A DNA stretch of 64,000 nt from Aristolochia californica. Taxonomy: Eukaryota > Streptophyta > Magnoliopsida > Piperales > Aristolochiaceae. This document shows, in pieces, positions 63,243-64,000 of the stretch. Made by a program: the position numbers and the translations under genes. Within the stretch, counting starts at the first letter, position 1, and every line of letters begins with the position of its first letter. The stretch is taken from assembly GCA_029961685.1 (NCBI GenBank), contig JARWKL010000015.1, positions 14,258,801 to 14,322,800 of the forward strand. The letters run 5' to 3'. The notes beneath the pieces are model-generated. The model did not search any database. It worked only from the letters and a program-made list of their open reading frames with translations, and was not told where the DNA came from.

Positions 63243-64000
63243 CGAGAAATTTTTAACTGAGTGTTGACTCCAAAACTATAAGTCATTTCCAACAAAAATT
63301 TTAGTCGTTACACATCATTAATCGATCAAAACATTTATGATGATCAATGATTGTTAGGTTCGCTTTTTGTAAAATAGACAAAAAGAGGGTTGGTTGGCTC
63401 TAGAAAATATCCCACCACACGTTAACTTGAGAATTTAATTTTTTCTACTCCTTGAGGTTTTTCGATCATTGGGTCATTTGCATCTTCAACATGTTTCAGG
63501 CATGCATATCCACATTTAAAAGATTTTAGGATCAATTAGAAATCCATTTCGTATAAAATTCCTCCAACCTATTAGGGGTTTGTACTAGTGGAATTTCCTA
63601 AACATGGATAAAAAAACTTTGGTGTTCATTTTTAATGCGTGAAATAAATTTCTTCACTTACATTTATTATAATTTTCAATTTTTGCATACATAAACTCTA
63701 AAATTTTTATTTTTTTGTGATCTTTTTGCCTTATCTTTTAGTTTACGAGAAAAATGGTAGAGTGAAAACTCATGTATGGATTGAAAAAAAATTTGAACAT
63801 CCAAAATAGAAATGCACAAATGATGAGAGAAATAATTCCAAAAAGTAAGTCTGATTTTTAAGGATTGTAAAATCTTTTAGTTTTTCATATTTTAGGTTTT
63901 GTAATCATCGGAAAGGGGGGGCGAGGAATTTTTAACTGAGTGTTGACTACCAAACCATAAGTCATTTCTTACAAAAATTATAGCCGTTACACATCATTAA

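Larger units (their letters stand above)
60614..64000 (+). repeat. Outer repeat block, copy 2 (5 monomers, cut by window end)
   Basis: Anchors 60866, 61511, 62189, 62898 and 63616. It matches 44240-46950 monomer by monomer, except that 62189 is an extra unit resembling 61511 (both have AAAGGAGAG-GAAAACTTAAG). Offset is 16373 bp at its left end and 17067 bp at its right end. The last bases still match the sequence near 46870-46945. About 45 bp are missing near 61345 (CCCACCGCAAAATTTTTGG). No gene is seen. Confidence 0.8.

Noticed and set aside
1..64000. CRISPR array
   Set aside because: The repeat unit is about 680 bp with no short repeats separated by unique spacers.
1..64000. CENP-B box in the monomer
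   Set aside because: I looked for a TTCG....A..CGGG pattern and saw none in the consensus; centromere identity is therefore not claimed.

Overview
The window is almost entirely one tandem satellite array. Its unit is a strongly AT-rich monomer of about 675-685 bp, present in roughly 94 head-to-tail copies, all in the same orientation except one 270-bp inverted piece. I see no host gene, tRNA, rRNA or CRISPR array. Apart from one retrotransposon fragment, the open reading frames are short accidents of the repeat that recur with the period of the monomer. A long satellite carrying an LTR-retrotransposon remnant with an initiator-Met tRNA primer site and a plant telo-box points to heterochromatin of a flowering plant, centromeric, pericentromeric or knob-like. 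I cannot name the species.

Layout. 1-13616: satellite, including a four-monomer higher-order repeat present twice in tandem (7135-12552, with the first ~100 bp of a third copy). 13617-14488: the only non-satellite DNA, a truncated LTR retrotransposon on the minus strand. It has one LTR (14061-14488, TGTTA...TAACA), a primer-binding site right after it, and the start of a gag-like frame; the rest of the element and about 76 bp of satellite are missing. 14489-22367: satellite, with clustered internal deletions between 19.6 and 22.2 kb. 22368-34584: a loose higher-order organisation in which one series of monomer variants recurs in units of 7, 5 and 6 monomers. 34585-44239: satellite with a fold-back inverted segment at 38201-38470 and two deleted monomers. 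44240-64000: the most ordered zone. Three full copies and a partial copy of a six-monomer repeat (~4.08-4.13 kb) lie between two copies of a different 4-5 monomer block (44240-46950 and 60614-64000), so the repeat is nested.

The most distinctive property is a mutational hotspot at one fixed phase of the monomer. A short G tract (4-8 G, always on the + strand) after a conserved GCAATCATCGGAAAA motif has expanded to 13-40 G in 17 places. Homologous tracts in different higher-order copies have different lengths, so expansion is younger than the duplications. Other sequence-level signals are two conserved dyads per monomer, recurrent CpG decay, and regional subfamily changes. I found no evidence of a new protein-coding system.
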